Position numbers and translations under genes: made by a program. Positions 1 through 13,900 of a DNA stretch of 64,000 nt are shown in pieces. A model generated the notes under the pieces. It was not told the DNA's origin, did no database searches, and was given only the letters and a program-made list of their open reading frames with translations. The stretch comes from Mansonella perstans (lineage: Eukaryota; Nematoda; Chromadorea; Rhabditida; Onchocercidae), in assembly GCA_037074765.1 (NCBI GenBank), contig JBAMDO010000069.1, forward strand, positions 457,501 through 521,500, in the 5' to 3' direction. How positions within the stretch are numbered: the first letter of the stretch is position 1; every line of letters begins with the position of its first letter.

Positions 1-357
1 AAGAAATTTGATGTACGCAATTCTCATTAAGCCTTTTTTGTGGATAAATTAAAAAAAGCTTTATGAATTGATGAGGAATTTTAAAACTTTGTGAATTGAT
101 GACGAATTTAAATACGGGATGTATTTTGTCAGTTGAAAATTATGAATAATTGGATAAGTTTCTGAACAATAACAAAAATTTTGAACTTTAAAATTTTTGA
201 TTTTTGAAACGATTACAAAAGTTTGTATCGTTAATTTTTTTTCTATATGAGATACAATTAAAATTTATGGGATTGTTATTTGTTATTGCACTTACTGATT
301 GCCTTACTGAAGAAAGGTATTCTCTTATGTACATAAATTTTTATTCAATTTTTAAAG

Positions 358-427
358 GTTACGGAGCAGAGAAGGTCAATATGGGTACGGGTACGATCAA
401 CATACCGGAATAGGAATGAATGAATGA
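358..427 (+). CDS. Possible last exon of a gene lying upstream of the window
   Basis: A T-rich stretch ending in AG at 357 could be a splice acceptor. The downstream frame that starts with one phase-2 base reads a short Gly/Tyr-rich tail containing GQYGYGYDQHTGIGMNE and stops at TGA 425-427. The neighbouring frame is also open for 18 codons and stops at 411-413, so the frame is not certain. No domain is visible. The stop is followed by a small (ATGA)n run. I infer a C-terminal exon only from the acceptor and the compositional contrast with the AT-rich flanks. Confidence 0.25.
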
Positions 428-1571
428 ATGAAGGATGGAAATTGAAAAAGTAGTTGAACAAAATGGTATGGAAGTGGACTGGATGAGGGTTATTGACTTG
501 AGAATGATAAGAAAGCAGATGAATGGGGAGGGGAGGCGCAAATTTTATTATTTTCTTCATTTGGATCATTTTCACCTAAAATATTTGCGTATAATGACAT
601 GATATTAATGCTATTACTACCAATGACCTAAATTAAACTTAATAGTTGATGGCATGGCTGATTCAATCTACGATATTTATGCACGTATATATATCTATAT
701 ACAATAAAATACAATGATATTTCCATACACATATATACACACACATAATATGTATAGATAAGTAGTTGTAGATAGGATATGCAAATATTAAAAAGGGGGA
801 TGAATTGAAATAGTAAAGAAAGCACTGAAAATCTTAAAAGGAAGATGCGCACATGGATGAATTCAGTGAGTGATATATGTGTATATGTGTGTGTCAAGTA
901 GTATGAGTTAATTGTGCTAATAATTTTCGCTTATAGATCGATGGATGAATTATATAATAATTTAAAAATTTCATAGATATCCATGTCATTGTACAAATCA
1001 ATTTCATAGGCAATTAGCAGTGATTTGTTTATTTGAGAAAATTTTTGTAAAACTATCAATTATTTAATTTTCATTTGCGCTAAAACGATCATTAATAACC
1101 ATGCATTTGAATGTGAATGAAATATTTGAATGAAACATTTTATATCTAAAGTTTTTGATTCTTATTTGATTCAATAAGTCATTGAGTTTTATATATTTTT
1201 TTTTAATTTAACAAAATTTACTTTGCTTCTCATTTTATAGCATTTGTTCAATTTGCGCAAAAAAAAAAAAAATTTCTTTCGGTAGGATCAAAATGCATTA
1301 GCTCATTCTGTCCTTTATTCTTTCGCAATTTTTTTTAACCCTTGTTTGATGTAATAAATCTTTCATTTACCTTTTCTCTCACTTTTTAGATCAAAGAATT
1401 TCAGCAAGTAGGTAGTAAATTTTAGATCATTACTTACTATACATGTATATATATATTTATTAAATTGTAGAAGTATCAAAGATCGCTGAAAAATTCTCAT
1501 AATTAACATAATCTTTTCAGATTAAAATCGGAGCAATTTTTGTGAAAAACTAAACGATTGTAGATGAGGTA

Positions 1572-1640
1572 GTGTATGTGTGTATGTGCAAGCGTATATG
1601 TGTTGGTGTATAAGCGTGTATATGTGTGTGTATGCGTATG
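1572..1640. repeat. TG/TATG-rich microsatellite
   Basis: Imperfect alternation of GTGTAT and GTATGTG units over about 70 bases. Confidence 0.6.
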
Positions 1641-2690
1641 TAATATTCACAAACAAATAATTAACTTTCCTTAATTGTTTAAATTAATCGAATTTACCTC
1701 ATTTTTCATTTCCAGTTCAAACTTCATTTTATTTTCGTTAAATCGAATTTACCTCATTTTCTATTTTCATTCAAAAAAAGTTTCAAACGAAAAAATGTCA
1801 ATGAGAAATTCTGTTTTCAAAAATATTCTGACAAATTATGTTTTTTTTTTTTTTTTTGATAATATCCCAGTTTGTCCATGTTTTTTTTTCTTCTCAACAT
1901 AGGACATTAGGCGAAATGTCTTAAACGATTACGATCATTATAACCAAAGAACAAACGTAGCCACAATGATATAGTTTATATAGTGTGGGATGTTGTTGAT
2001 GATACAAGTGATACGTGGATGTAAATTAACAAAACAGATGCGTTTAATTTTTTTTATTTTATTTACAAAATGAAATTAGAAAAAAATACTTTTTTTATCA
2101 TAGAATTTAATAAATGAATGTAACATATTCAATGAATATTTTTAGACAGAAAGATAAAAGATTGTAAAGTAGAAATACGTTTAAGTCTATTTCAAAATGA
2201 ATTTTGAATGAATTCATCTCTAGAATTCATAACGGATTCATTTCGACGTTTTAAAAGTGGATGAATTTTTTTATGAGCATTAGCAGAATTTGTTAAATTT
2301 AGTGATAAATACTGTTTAATAAATACTTGTAATATTTTTCCTTTTCTTTTAAATTTACTATCACTTTATTAGATTCTTTCTGTATCAAAATTATTCGTGA
2401 AAATTGCTGAAATGATTAGTAATAGTAGGTCAGGGTCATTAGTAATACATGTCGTAACATAGATTCCATTACGGGATAGATAGAAGTTTTATCCATTCCT
2501 TAGATAGCCATCAAACCCCTCCCTCGTCAATGACCTCTTCCTCAATATACAAAATACTGTTGAGCTGGCAAAATGCATGACTGGGTTTTCATCCATTTTA
2601 AATTTAACTTTTATTACCATACATTCACTTATCTCAGCAACGGTTCTTTAAAGTGCTGCATATTTTATTTGTTGATTATAATGCCCTAAA

Positions 2691-2852
2691 TTTTCAAGTC
2701 AGTAATTAACCATTTGAGGTACTTCAAGTCTGTAATTGCCGTAATAAATTTATGATATTTCAAGTCTGTAATTACCGAAATAAATATGAGGTATTTCAAG
2801 TCAGTAATTAACCAAGATGAATATGAGATATTTCAGGCCGTGATTAACCAAA
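2691..2852. repeat. About 35-bp degenerate tandem repeat, five copies
   Basis: The core TTTCAAGTCNGTAATTA recurs near 2691, 2722, 2757, 2792 and 2829, with spacing of 31 to 37 bases and intervening ATGAGGTAT-like sequence. The copies are diverged, which suggests an old minisatellite. Confidence 0.7.
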
Positions 2853-3036
2853 ATATAACTTGTTTTGAATTGTGAAATAGAAAGATTTAAAGGAGCAAAC
2901 AGAAGAATATTTATGAGTTGTTAAAATTCATTTTAACATTACATTAGTCGGTTATTGGTCATGCGATACTTGCAGATAAATATCATTCCTATTAATAATA
3001 TTCACTCAGTGTGCTTTCTTTTTTCATATACTCACT

Positions 3037-3205
3037 ATCCTGGAAGATTTTACAATCAGCCTACCGTATCCTGAAAGATTTCAGGTCAGGCGTACTTCTG
3101 CGAAAAATTTTATAACCAACCTATTGTTTACCTAAGAGATTTTATATCTGGAGTACTGCTGTAAAAAATCTTATAACCTATCTATATTTCCTGAAAAATT
3201 TTAGA
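3037..3205. repeat. Degenerate repeat of about 40 bp
   Basis: Four diverged copies of a unit containing CCTGAAAGATTTTA followed by an ATAACC-like segment and a TACT/CTATC segment. Spacing is irregular. Confidence 0.4.
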
Positions 3206-4317
3206 AACGGTTTAACTCAACACCGATCTTGTTGCATTTTCGAATATTGAAATAAATAAAATTAGTGCATTGGATTTTTTATGAATATAATTCAAAATAT
3301 TAATCACATTTCAGCATCATTCCATTTTCTTATTTCTTCAGTTCCATTACCTTTTCAAGCGATGGTTTTAGCTATTTTAAAAGCCTTAAGAAACTTTTGA
3401 AATTGAAGCATCACAGAATTAGTTTTTTTTTTTTTTTTTTTTAAACTTTACAAAGGAAATCAAAATGTGTATCTTTGATAAATCATTTTTATTTGATGCT
3501 ATACCATTTGTATTGATTGTAAAAAAAAAAATTTTAAAGTCTTTTCACAACAAATGATTTTGCATTTCGAAATATAAACTTTCAAATCTGATGAAATTCT
3601 CGATTTTTATGAAAATTGGCCACTTTCTGTTACATTTTTTTCACAAAAATTTGTAAAAATTTTTTTTGCAAACAATAATTAAGTGAATTTTCATGAATTT
3701 TGCTGCAAATTCTTGATTAAAAGAAACTTTTTAAACCTTTCTCAAAAACTTGAAATTGAAGTTTGCTCTAAAATTCAAAATTTTATTCGAAATTTGCATT
3801 TTACAATTTCATCACAGCTATCCTTAAAATATTACAAATGCAATATGTATACGATTTATTGTGATCTAAAAATTGGAGATCTAAAATTGAATGCAAAAAA
3901 AGTTTTCCACCAGAAATAGGGTACTTATTTCATTAATTAATACATTAATTATGCATTTGTCAATGTTCATTTTGGATATCGCTTAATTTATTTAGAATAT
4001 TCCTGAAAGAAATAAAATGAATTAACTTCCAGTAATAAGTTATTAACTGTTGATTGGTTTCATTTATCTTAGCAAGATTTTATTCATTTATTTTATGACA
4101 GATTTTTCAATAGATTATCATAGCATTCACTATCTTTGTTATAAATTTCAATTTTTTAAAGAAATTCTATATGATAATTTCGTTTTTTCTATTCATACAA
4201 AACTCGCAGTTATCGTCAAATGATCATAAGTCTTAACAAAATGTTCTTTTCATTTTTCTTCCAACAAAAATCACTTATGCACCAATTAGTGACCTAAATT
4301 TAATGAAATTATTTCAA

Positions 4318-4380
4318 TACACACAAACACAGGCACCATATACATATATGCATACATACACACATACACAGACATGTTCA
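4318..4380. repeat. CA/CATA-rich microsatellite
   Basis: Imperfect ACACA, CATA and TACA units over about 60 bases. Confidence 0.5.
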
Positions 4381-4902
4381 AAGTCTACATGCTTTTTTCC
4401 TTTTTCATTTACAAATAGATATCGTTTGAAATATGCCTACTAAAATAGGATTAGAAGTATTAATTAAAATTAAGAGTTAGAATTGAAATACTTAAGCTCA
4501 ACAAAAAAAAAGTTTTCAACATTAATTTTTAATCATTTAAGAGTATATAAAAACAATTAATTAGATCATATTACAATATGATATTAGATGAATAGATTTT
4601 TGTAACGTTGTTTACTGCATTAGACAGAGAATTCTTCTGCAATGAGAAATTAATACAACACTAAAATTTCACCTAATAACACCACTGATAATAACTTCTG
4701 GTTAAAAGATTATTTTCATCAAAAACAAAATGGCTTAAATATAAACGACTTTTGAAGAATTGAATATTCAAATATTTAAAGTCTTAATGCGGAATTTGTT
4801 ATCATTTTTGTTGCTTACCATAATTAAAGAAAAAATACTCGTGAAAATTTACGTTCAAAATTTTAACGCATAAATAACAAATTTCATGCAAATAAATTTC
4901 AT

Positions 4903-4912
4903 ACGTTTTTAG
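4903..4912 (+). promoter_or_regulatory. Candidate spliced-leader or 5' UTR acceptor before mlt-11
   Basis: ACGTTTTTAG ends 19 bases upstream of the ATG at 4932. Nematode mRNAs are often trans-spliced just before the start codon, so this may be the mRNA 5' end. A normal 5' UTR intron is equally possible. Confidence 0.35.
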
Positions 4913-4931
4913 AGATCAACAAATTGGGCAT

Positions 4932-7900
4932 ATGAAGGCTTTGTTAATGCAAGTAGCATTCGTGATTTTCTATTGTATTATCATTGTTGTGGCAATTAAA
5001 ACAAGTGAGTTTAGTTTTTTTGTTTAAATTCCTCATCAGCAGCAGTTTTTGTTTGTAAGAAAAAAATGAGTAGATTTTGGCTATCTCACTGACATATGAG
5101 AGGCTATTTTTGAAAAAATCATTTTGAAAAACTATATGAGTGACCATCGGCTATTGAACATTTCGAAAAAGTTGAATGAACTCAGCCTTATGAATTTATG
5201 AATAATTTTAGTGTAAAATTTCAAATGGTTTTGGTGATCAGTTCTATCATTGTATTTGATACAATTATAAGAATTGATTTTACGATGAAAAATTAATATT
5301 ATTGGATAATATTTAATTTGCTAAGTAATTAATTTAGATAATGTGGATCTTTGCAAACGACAACCTTTTCGAGGTCGATGTCCTAATGTAAAAGGCAAAG
5401 GTCCAACACGTTCTCAATTTGTATTACGTTACTATCTCAGAGATAACGAATGCGTCTCGTATCCGTTCGGTAATATATAAAAGTATTACTTCATGTAAAC
5501 TGCAGAACTTACAGAACCATTTGATATAATATGACTTTTTTTGTCCTTTAATGATGCGTAAATAAGAAGTTTATAAATATATATACGAAGTGTTAATATT
5601 TTAATTACTATAATATTTGTTAGGTTTACTTAACAACTTTGGATAAAAAAGAAAAAGATGTGCTTGAAATTATTTTCAAAATGAAGAGCCTGATAATAAA
5701 TATAGGCTTGAACTGCAGGACATTGCGCGCATGATGAAAATGAACCAATGTTGTACAGATACAAGGAAGAATGTGAAAAGGCCTGTCTGAATAAATTGCA
5801 TGTTAGCGGTACCACAAATGAAAATGATGATGTGGTAGAAAAATGGGCAAATTCTTCAGACGATGAGATTATTGATGGTGATACGAGCGATAGCAAGCAA
5901 ATTCCTACTCATACTATTACTACTACTACTACTACTACTACTACTGCTACTACTACTACTACTATTACTACTACTACTACTACTACTACTACTATTATTA
6001 CTACAACTACATCTGAATCAATTTTTCAAAATGATGCCACAATTGCAACACAACGAACTGTAACTGCTTTTCAGAAAAATTCAGCTAGCAAATTACTTAC
6101 TGGTATGTAATTTATTGTTAGTCTAACAATACTAGCAAAGTATTTAGTAAATTTAAGTGCTTTTTTTTCCTTAAGATTTATTAATCAAATTGTAAATTAA
6201 AAACAATTTTACAACTATAGAATGTGAGAGGAGAAGGCAAGCAAGCGAATCGGGTCTTATCAAAAGTGATTTTGTCCCAATCTGTACTGCTGATGGTTCT
6301 TTCCGGCCATTGCAATGTGAAATTCGGAGTGAAAATTGTTTCTGTGTGGATCATGATGGTATTAAAATACCAAATTCAGATACCAATGGTACAAGGAAAC
6401 CGGATTGCAAACGTTTGTTTTTTTTTCGTTTCTTCTACAAGATTCATGTTTTGACCTTTTTTTAAACACTTTTTCCTTTTTTTTTAAACCATTTTTTCAT
6501 CGTTTTATTCCGGTTGTCTGTGGTCTTTTTTTAAAGCAACATTTTGCAAAAATTTGTTTAATTAATTTTTAAACTGTGTTTATTTTGTTTAGGGATGATT
6601 AAATCACAGAAGTCATTAATTTATGAATGTTTGTCATCGATGGATTCTGGACCATGTAATACACCAATCACAAAATGGTATTATAATAAAAGCGAACAAA
6701 AATGTATCCAATTTGAATATTCCGGTAATTGATTGCCATCTTTTTCATTTTATACATAATTGATTTAATTATCAAAAATTACATCTTGCAAATTCAGATT
6801 AACACCAATGATTTGAATGTAAAGAATCTGATGAAATTATTTGATAATTAGAATCATAAAGTTATTCATCTAATGTCATATTCAACATTTTTTATCATAG
6901 TGATATGGAAATTAATTTTTAGACATTGCATTGCAAGAAAAAATATCGATATCTATACTGATAACTTGTCTTGTTCTAGAATGAAAGATAGCCATAAAGT
7001 GGATTTGATAAGATACTTTAAAAGAAAGTATATTTGAATTTGGATCTTAAACTTTAATGTAATGGAATTATTAAAAAAAAATGATCTGATTGATTAGGTT
7101 GTGGTGGTAATGGTAACAATTATCCAACTAAAGAAGCATGCGAAAAGCAATGCAGATCAAAAAATAATGAACCAAAATGCAAAGATGGCCTAGAACCACT
7201 GAGGAATGACGATGGTCAGCTAGTCAATTGTAGTGAAAATGCATGTCCTAATGGCTATTTATGCTCTGTTGCACAATTAAGCTCAACATGTTGTCCTATA
7301 AATGCTTCAATTGGTAGGTTTTTTTTTTTTTTTTGTGTAAAAAATATAAAAAAGATTGTAAATTCTGATTTTGTTTTTGTAAATTTTTCAATTTATTAAT
7401 TTTGCACTTTTTTCTCAACAAAAATGTGTTAAAATGTGAAATATCGTTTTACATGCTTCAGAAATAGTTAACGCATATATTGATTTAGTTATTCGTTCTG
7501 ATATCTGTCAACTCCCGAAAGATCGAGGTCCTTGTGATCAGTATGAGCTGAGATTTTACTACAACAATCGTCTTGGTGAATGCAAATACTTTTTCTTTGG
7601 TGGATGTGAAGGGAATGCAAATAATTTTGAAAGGGCTGAAGAATGCGAACAAATTTGTCGACAACGTTAGTTCATTTACTTATTTCTTTTCGACATTCTT
7701 TGATGCAATCACTAGTAGTATCGCTGTTACTGTCTGCCATATCTTATCATTATTATCATCATCTGCCGTGAATAATTTGAAATGAAAAGCTGTTGTTTGA
7801 TTGGGATACAGATTTTATTCGAATTGTAGTACTATACTTATGTATTATTATCGCTAACAATAAGAAAAGAGCATGAACACGCAACAAATGATAAGCAACA

Positions 7901-10900
7901 GTGCAAAAAAATCGTAATTGAGGATAAGCAAGATCAAAAAAGGACAGTACAAAGGATTCTATTTGGAAAAAGGCTCTAGTCGTCGATAAGCTGAGTTAGA
8001 ATGCAAATTGATCCTCATGGGAAATCGAAACGCATTATAAGAGAGAGTGAGGCATAATACAGTAGCTTAATGGTACATTCAATCATAGTACATAATGTTA
8101 CATAGTAAATAATTATCAAAAAAATTTTGGAAGTATGATAGCATGATAGGAGAGAGGATAAACGATTCATCATTTTATGCATACAAAAAACCACTTCTTG
8201 GTGTGATGAATTCTTTGTCTGGAAATATCCTTAAAAACCGTTGATCTCATAAGTGTGATAATTATCCGGATATTACAATGTTCACATCACTAATTTCTTC
8301 TAACAAAACATTTGGATTATTTTTATGCTACAAAGTATTTCACGTTTCGCGACATCATCTTTAACATCAAATGTTGCAAATATATAATTAATTATTATGA
8401 GTTGCTATGATTTTTAGGTAAAGTGAAAATTACTGCAACATCGGTAGTATCAGCACCTCAGCTAATTACCTCAGGACCACAAATGCGAAAACTTAACAAA
8501 GAATTTGGTACGAAAAATATCAAACAGACTAACAAAGACAGCAAACTGATCGAATTTGATAGTGCTTTCTCAGCTAACGCTGAACATGATGCAAGCAGTA
8601 TTACGAATGTTACCAGAATCATTGATGATGGCAGTTCTATTACCAGTGACGATAATTTGAAATTCAAAGAAAGCAATTTATCGTCAATTATGTCTCTTAA
8701 TCGCTCAACCATAAGTAAGGATTTATTCGCCGCCGATACCGCAACAGCTAGCACTGATCAAAGTAAATTAGGCTTGTCTCAAAAAATCGATCAAAATATT
8801 CATCAGGAAATCAAGCAAAAGGAAACTAAGACAACATTGAATAGCGATATCATTGATAAAGTAACTGATTTTACAAATGTCAAACCGGAAAATAAAATTG
8901 CCAACACAAGTGACAATTTGATGGAATTTGTTTCTTCTGGTGATGAATCTGTCAAACACGAACAGAATTCCTCGAAAGAATTAAAGACAATGGAAGAAAG
9001 ATTATCCGATACAGCAAGTTCATCATCTATCTCAGTAACACCATCTACTTTGCCAGTTACTTTACCTTCTCGTAATACTGCAACTCTGGAATCATTATCT
9101 ATCTCAGTAACATCATCTACTTTGCCAGTTACTTTGCCCTCTCGCAATACTGCAACCCTGGAATCATTATCTATCTCAACAGAACCATCCATTTTGCCAG
9201 TTACTTTATCTTCTCGTAATCCTACAACCCTGCAATCAATTACATCTTCAGCATTGGAATCCATGACAACACAACCAACTGGAAGTAAGCATTATTTTTT
9301 CAGAATTTATAAAAGTTGTTAATTTTGGAAATAATTTTTTCTCAATTGTATCAAAGATGAGAATATTATAATTATTCGTTTAAAGGTTTCAATGACCAAT
9401 GCTTCCAAAGATTCGATCGAGGCACTTGCACCGGACAGTTTCTTCGATGGTTTTGGGATTTCGAAAGAAGCACCTGCCAAGTATTCACTTACACTGGATG
9501 TGGCGGAAACGGAAATAACTTTCGAAATCGCGAAGAATGTTTTGCTGCATGTCATCGACCTCGTAATTTTCAATTCTTTGTCAACTAATCATTAATTCAA
9601 TACACATCATCGTAATAATATATTCTTACGTTTTCGCTATTTGCAGCACCGCCAACACCCGATCTGGGTAATGTTTGCGAGCATAGCATTGATCCCGGTG
9701 ATTGCACCGGTAACTTCCATAGATTCGCCTTTGATTCAACGATTAATGATTGTCGGCCATTTACATATACTGGTTGTGGCGGCAATGGAAATAATTTCGG
9801 AAGTTCTTTGGAATGTCGCAGCAGATGCCTTAAGCAAAGTTTGTATTCATAAATTTTTTGATCTTATTTTTTGACAGCAAAATAATAATGAGCGATAAGG
9901 AAATATTTTAGAACTTTCAATATCAAGTCAAGAATAATTTTCTATAGTTGTCATAAATTTGTTTCCGCAGGCTCAAATTTCACAGTAATGCTATGAAAAT
10001 CAGATCGATCTCCATTAACAAGTAAACACTTCTTTAGAATTAACTCTCTCAACCGATAAATGCGAACATCCAATTGATGTAGGCGAATGCTCCGGTATTT
10101 TTCCGCGATTTGCATATGATATAGTAGCCAATGAATGTCGACCATTTACATATGGTGGTTGCGGTGGTAATGGAAACAATTTCGGATCTATGGTTGAATG
10201 CAAGACAAGCTGTGTTCGAGGTCAGGTCATTTCAGTTGTCGCGCTAGGTATTAATTCTCATGCAATCACACGTAAAATTTCATGACTAAACGGCGCTTCA
10301 AGTGCGAAACACTGTAAACTCAGTGCTACTTTGCAGGTCAACCAGATGTATCAGTACAATCAGTACAGTGTCCCTTCATTGATGAATCATTGTGTGTAGA
10401 ACCGTGTACGTTGTTTGTAAATCGTCGTGGCTGTCATGAATGCACATGTCCGATAGCAAAACCAAAAGTGGAAAATAATCTGGTTGAATCTCCAACATTT
10501 TCTCCTACATTATCTGATGCGCCACCCGATGAGCCTAAAACTCCGGAAGCTGAGCAACTTAAGCGTAATTTTCCCATCTATTTTCTATCTAATATCATGT
10601 AATTAAATATCAGTACCGTAAAGATTAAAATTAATAAACACTAATGCCTAATCAAAATTGTTCCAACAAAAAACTACATGATAATTTTTAGAAAATGATG
10701 TAGAGAAGAAACGTTTGCCTATATCCTATCGAGAAAGGACTTCTCAAAGAAATATCGTAGCTCAATTGGGTGAAAAATGTACACAACCTATGGTATACGT
10801 TTGTATTAAATAATTTTTGAATTTTGAAACTACAAATGCTGGAATAAATTTGAAAAAATTTAAATTTGAAATTCTCATGGATCTGAGCATATGGTATGAG

Positions 10901-13900
10901 GCTTATTACGAAACGTCACTGAAAATAGTTAAACTTATCAATACGAGCTGGATTACTTTGACAGTTGCAATAATTTGATATTAAAATCACGACAACATCA
11001 TGTTGAGCAAATGAAGTTAGAAAGGAAGTGTTTATCAAGAAATTTATCGGGGTCACATTTTTTTCAAATCAATATTTTAATCTCAAACATTGCCACAGTT
11101 AAAATTATTACATTATTTTCTTTCAGTTTACTTCAGTTACAAAGTGTTTAATTTAGGATGCAGGACCGTGTGAAAATTTCATCGAACGTTGGTTTTTCAA
11201 CATTAACACCAGTTTATGTGAGTCATTTCAATATGGTGGTTGTGCTGGAAATCGAAATCATTTCTTCTCGAAGCATGAATGTGAGATACATTGCGCCCGA
11301 TTCTTTAGTAAGTTCTTCTAGCATTAATTAAAGTTCTTTTTTTTTATACAGTAACTTTTTTTTTAATTAAGTTTTCTTGATTGCATTTGAATCGTACATT
11401 TCAAATATTTAGCAAACATGGAACAAAATGGATTATAATTAGGAAAAGGTTTATTTCATTGCTAAAAAAAATTATTAATGCTCATTTTCATCAAACTAAA
11501 CCAAATCACACTTATCATTGGGACTATTTGCATTATCCCTACATTTTCTGGATGAATGAAGAGGCACTGGATCGAATTCTTTTTCAACATCTGATTGTGC
11601 AAAATAAGAAATGATCATTTTTGCTTGGAAAGCAAAAATTCAAAATAAGTCTTAGCATCTGTTTAGATAGAAGCACAAGCCGTAGAAGAATAACAACATA
11701 TCAAAGTGCTGAATCACATTCACAGTATGACACTGTCACGTTGTCACAATTATCAAATGTTCATGATGAATACGAAGATATCAATGATAATCAAGAGAGT
11801 ATTGCACATTATTTTGTCTCTAATGCTATAACAGCATTTACCACTGACAAGTTATGGAACACAACACCAGTAAATTCGTTGAAACATGCAATTGATTCTG
11901 AATCGGTAAACGAAAAAAATACGGAAATGCAATTGAAAGATGTAATTTCACCATTACCGGAAAGTGTTGCAAAATTAAACGATTTGCAACACGGCAATAA
12001 TGTTGCATTGCAGAATGAAGATTTGAATGATGTAACATCTCAAAAATTTGAAAAAAATTCTGTAGGACAGCAGAAGCAGCAAGAACAAGAACAAGAACAA
12101 AAACAACAACAACAGAATCAGCAACTTTGGTCCATTTCTTCGAGACATAAACTGGACACATGGGCAGGAAGTAATGCTCTACAGCAAATGCATGAAGATA
12201 AGGAAGTATCAATGGAAGCTACTAAGCAGAAAGAAATAAATAATCAGGAGATCATTCCAGTTCATGGAAAAGATAACATGGATAATCGTATAGAATCTAA
12301 TCATGGAGATATTCTAATATCAATGAACACTCCTGAGCAAGAAAGAGAAGATTTGTCGCATAATTACCGTAAGCAGTCACAATCAACGGTTCAGGAAATG
12401 GATTTTTTGCAAACACAGCAGCAGAATGAACAGTCGCGACACGCATTATCGGAACCACAAATTTTAGCGCATGATAAGCAAATATCTCAAAATGAGATGA
12501 TAGAAGATATCACTTCCCACACATCAGATATGTTCGGCAATCAGATTGCAAAACATATGCTTACAGATTTTGCAACAACACAAAATTTGGAAACATCAAA
12601 CGATGAGCAGCTAATAAATTCATCAAAAGCGGAAATATCAGAATTTCAAACTGCTCATGTATTAGGAGATGATTGTGATAATAAGCTTAAGAAGCGAGTA
12701 GAAAATACCGCAAATTATGAATCGACAAAGCGTAACCGTGATTCAGTATTAGGGCAACATGTACGCATCATGAATCGAGGTTCTGCAATGGATACGTTCT
12801 CTTCATTATCACCATCATTGTTATCAGATTCTTCATCAACACCACTGTCAGTTTCATCGTCAACATTATTGCCATTATCAACTATACCATCCACAATACC
12901 ACTATTATCTTCCACTTTATCACTGCCGCTAAATTTTATCGATAAAAAAACTCATCCTAACACCACTGAAGAAATGTCCTACAGTAGTAAAGTGGATAAT
13001 GGTAAGCATACTAACTAATTGCACGGTAGTATTCGACCTTTGCTTCAGATTCCAATATTTCCGGAACTCCTTGGAATAAGTATGAAAATAGAACATTATA
13101 ATGTGGAAATGTATAAAAAAAGAAAAGGGAAAAATAAAAGATATGATCGACCTGGAAAGGAAACTTTTCCTTTAAATTTTCCATTTTCATACTTGAAATT
13201 AAAACTAATTAATAGTGCATGCTTCATATTTGTCAAATAATTTCAGCAGTGAATTTTGTTTTATTTAGAAAAGTTCATTTAATCTTTTCTCTTTCACCAT
13301 AATTTTTAAATAGAACTAGTATTAAACTTTACCTCGATCTTAATAATTAAAAATTATTCATCTATGAAAACATATATAGATAGAACTAAGGTTAGGAAAT
13401 TAAAAATTAAGTAGTCAAGAATATTATGCTCGATATGTTTTGCCATAATCTAAATGAGGAATTATTCAAATAGCCATGGTCCGAATATTAATCTTCGCAT
13501 CTTTCAACTAGCCATAACTTTTCTTGGCAAGTTTCAAGACTGACTGATAATTTGAAGATATAGAGGTATATTAGAGGTTATTTTTAAAAATTAAGATAAT
13601 GCATGAATAAAGAACTGTTATCAAATGCTATCACTCAGCACTATAATTGCATGCTCAAAAGCACATTATCATTTCAGGTGCACGGGGTACCACACATTTC
13701 AAGCATGTTGAACAGATTATGCAATCATCAAGTGCTGACGAACTTTCGCATGATTCTATTCCAATGCATTTGAGTGTACGTGAGCATAAGGATCAGAAAT
13801 TCATCACGTCAAACATCAAAAATGACATACCACCAGTAGCCACACTAAAAAACTTTAACACTCTCACTGATCCTGATAGCATTAACAACAAGGCTATTAT

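Larger units (their letters stand above)
428..4910. other. Intergenic region, no gene seen
   Basis: AT-rich DNA between the possible terminal exon on the left and the mlt-11 start. Short open frames exist on both strands, for example 78 codons at 3683-3919, but they have no splice context, no domain and AT-driven codon content. The stretch holds several degenerate tandem repeats (listed separately) and homopolymer runs, and presumably the mlt-11 promoter near its right end. Confidence 0.6.

Noticed and set aside
8458..9264. Minus-strand frames of 63 to 153 codons opposite mlt-11 exon 8
   Set aside because: They are antisense shadows of the repetitive Ser/Thr-rich exon.
11809..12212. Minus-strand frames opposite mlt-11 exon 15
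   Set aside because: They are antisense shadows of a long coding exon in the supported gene model.
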